This document shows positions 62,019 to 62,217 of a stretch of 62,217 nucleotides of DNA, piece by piece (the stretch's first letter is position 1; the number at the start of each line of letters is the position of its first letter). The translations under genes were made by a program, and so were the position numbers. The notes below the pieces were generated by a model. The model did not search any database. It worked only from the letters and a program-made list of their open reading frames with translations, and was not told the DNA's origin. This DNA is from Rhodospirillales bacterium (GTDB lineage Bacteria > Pseudomonadota > Alphaproteobacteria > ATCC43930 > CGMCC-115725), in contig JAQGIC010000124.1 in NCBI GenBank assembly GCA_028288725.1, positions 1-62,217 on the forward strand. Direction: 5' to 3'.

Positions 62019-62217
62019 ATGCGCCTCAAGGCCGTCGCCGTCGCGCTGCTGCTCGCCTCGACCGGCATAGCCCGGGCCGATCAGGTGCTGCACCGGATTT
62101 CCGATGCCGAGCCCGAGACGCTCGATCCGCAGAAAAGCTCGGCCTCCGGCTCGCTCGCCCTCGACCGCGACATGTTCGTGGGGCTGCTGACGCTCGACAG
62201 CCAGGAACAGGTCGTGC
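62019..62217 (+). CDS. Oligopeptide/dipeptide ABC transporter binding protein, copy 3 (cut by window end)
   Basis: The first 66 codons show a signal peptide (MRLKAVAVALLLASTGIARA) and then DQVLHRISDAEPETLDPQK, close to copy 2. The stop of copy 2 is 20 bases upstream. The rest, and any permease genes, lie outside the window. Confidence 0.88.
   Translation, partial: MRLKAVAVALLLASTGIARADQVLHRISDAEPETLDPQKSSASGSLALDRDMFVGLLTLDSQEQVV

Overview
The window is a stretch of GC-rich (roughly two-thirds G+C) chromosome from an alphaproteobacterium, most likely of the Rhodospirillales type. The placement rests on several things read directly: the block ffs (SRP RNA)-dnaX-ybaB/ebfC-recR, the block rpmH-rnpA-yidD-yidC-engB-argB, a DUF2336 protein, an NDUFA9-like oxidoreductase, a GGAAC-type general-stress (EcfG) promoter in front of katE, and a TTAA-N7-TTAAC CtrA-type box. 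Taxonomy below class level is inference.

Layout. 1-800: 3' end of pheA, a dispersed palindromic repeat, and a copper-type MerR regulator (hmrR) with its own operator. 1053-4143: a MocR-type regulator broken by a one-base frameshift, divergent from a cupin / AhpD-like / HD-domain operon. 4430-8828: ynfA and nudC on the minus strand, then SRP RNA, dnaX, ybaB and recR on the plus strand. 8904-15061: an eight-gene minus-strand catabolic operon (FCD-type GntR regulator, beta-hydroxyacid dehydrogenase, polar-amino-acid-type ABC transporter, rpiB, ribokinase) with a GntR operator in front. 15468-20101: a LysR regulator, an AT-rich gap, an orphan receiver protein and two tandem pentapeptide-repeat genes. 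20273-24540: thioesterase and rmuC, then def-fmt-truA. 24484-28881 (minus): cobD, an HAD 5'-nucleotidase, dapD, dapE and a membrane protein.

29037-33875 holds the DUF2336 gene, a metallo-beta-lactamase-fold enzyme, a frameshifted methyltransferase, and a MoaD/ThiS-like protein paired with a BNR-repeat protein. 33898-38092 (minus) is the rpmH-to-argB operon. Next come rnd, tRNA-Leu(CAG), an NDUFA9-like oxidoreductase and a two-lobed retropepsin-like protein. 41631-47638 is gltD-gltB, preceded by a leader with stacked hairpins. Then follow katE, a methyl-accepting chemotaxis protein, a GST, a VOC protein, a Cache sensor with no output domain, two transglutaminase-like proteins, a YkgJ cysteine-cluster protein, alkA-ogt, and three tandem oligopeptide/dipeptide-binding proteins, the last cut by the window edge.

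Most of the window is core housekeeping. The accessory-looking parts are 800-4143, 8904-20101 and the OppA array. No transposase, integrase, CRISPR array or prophage was seen. Two genes (the MocR regulator and a methyltransferase) each carry what looks like one missing base. In both, restoring one base gives a full-length gene, so sequencing error and true pseudogenisation are both possible.
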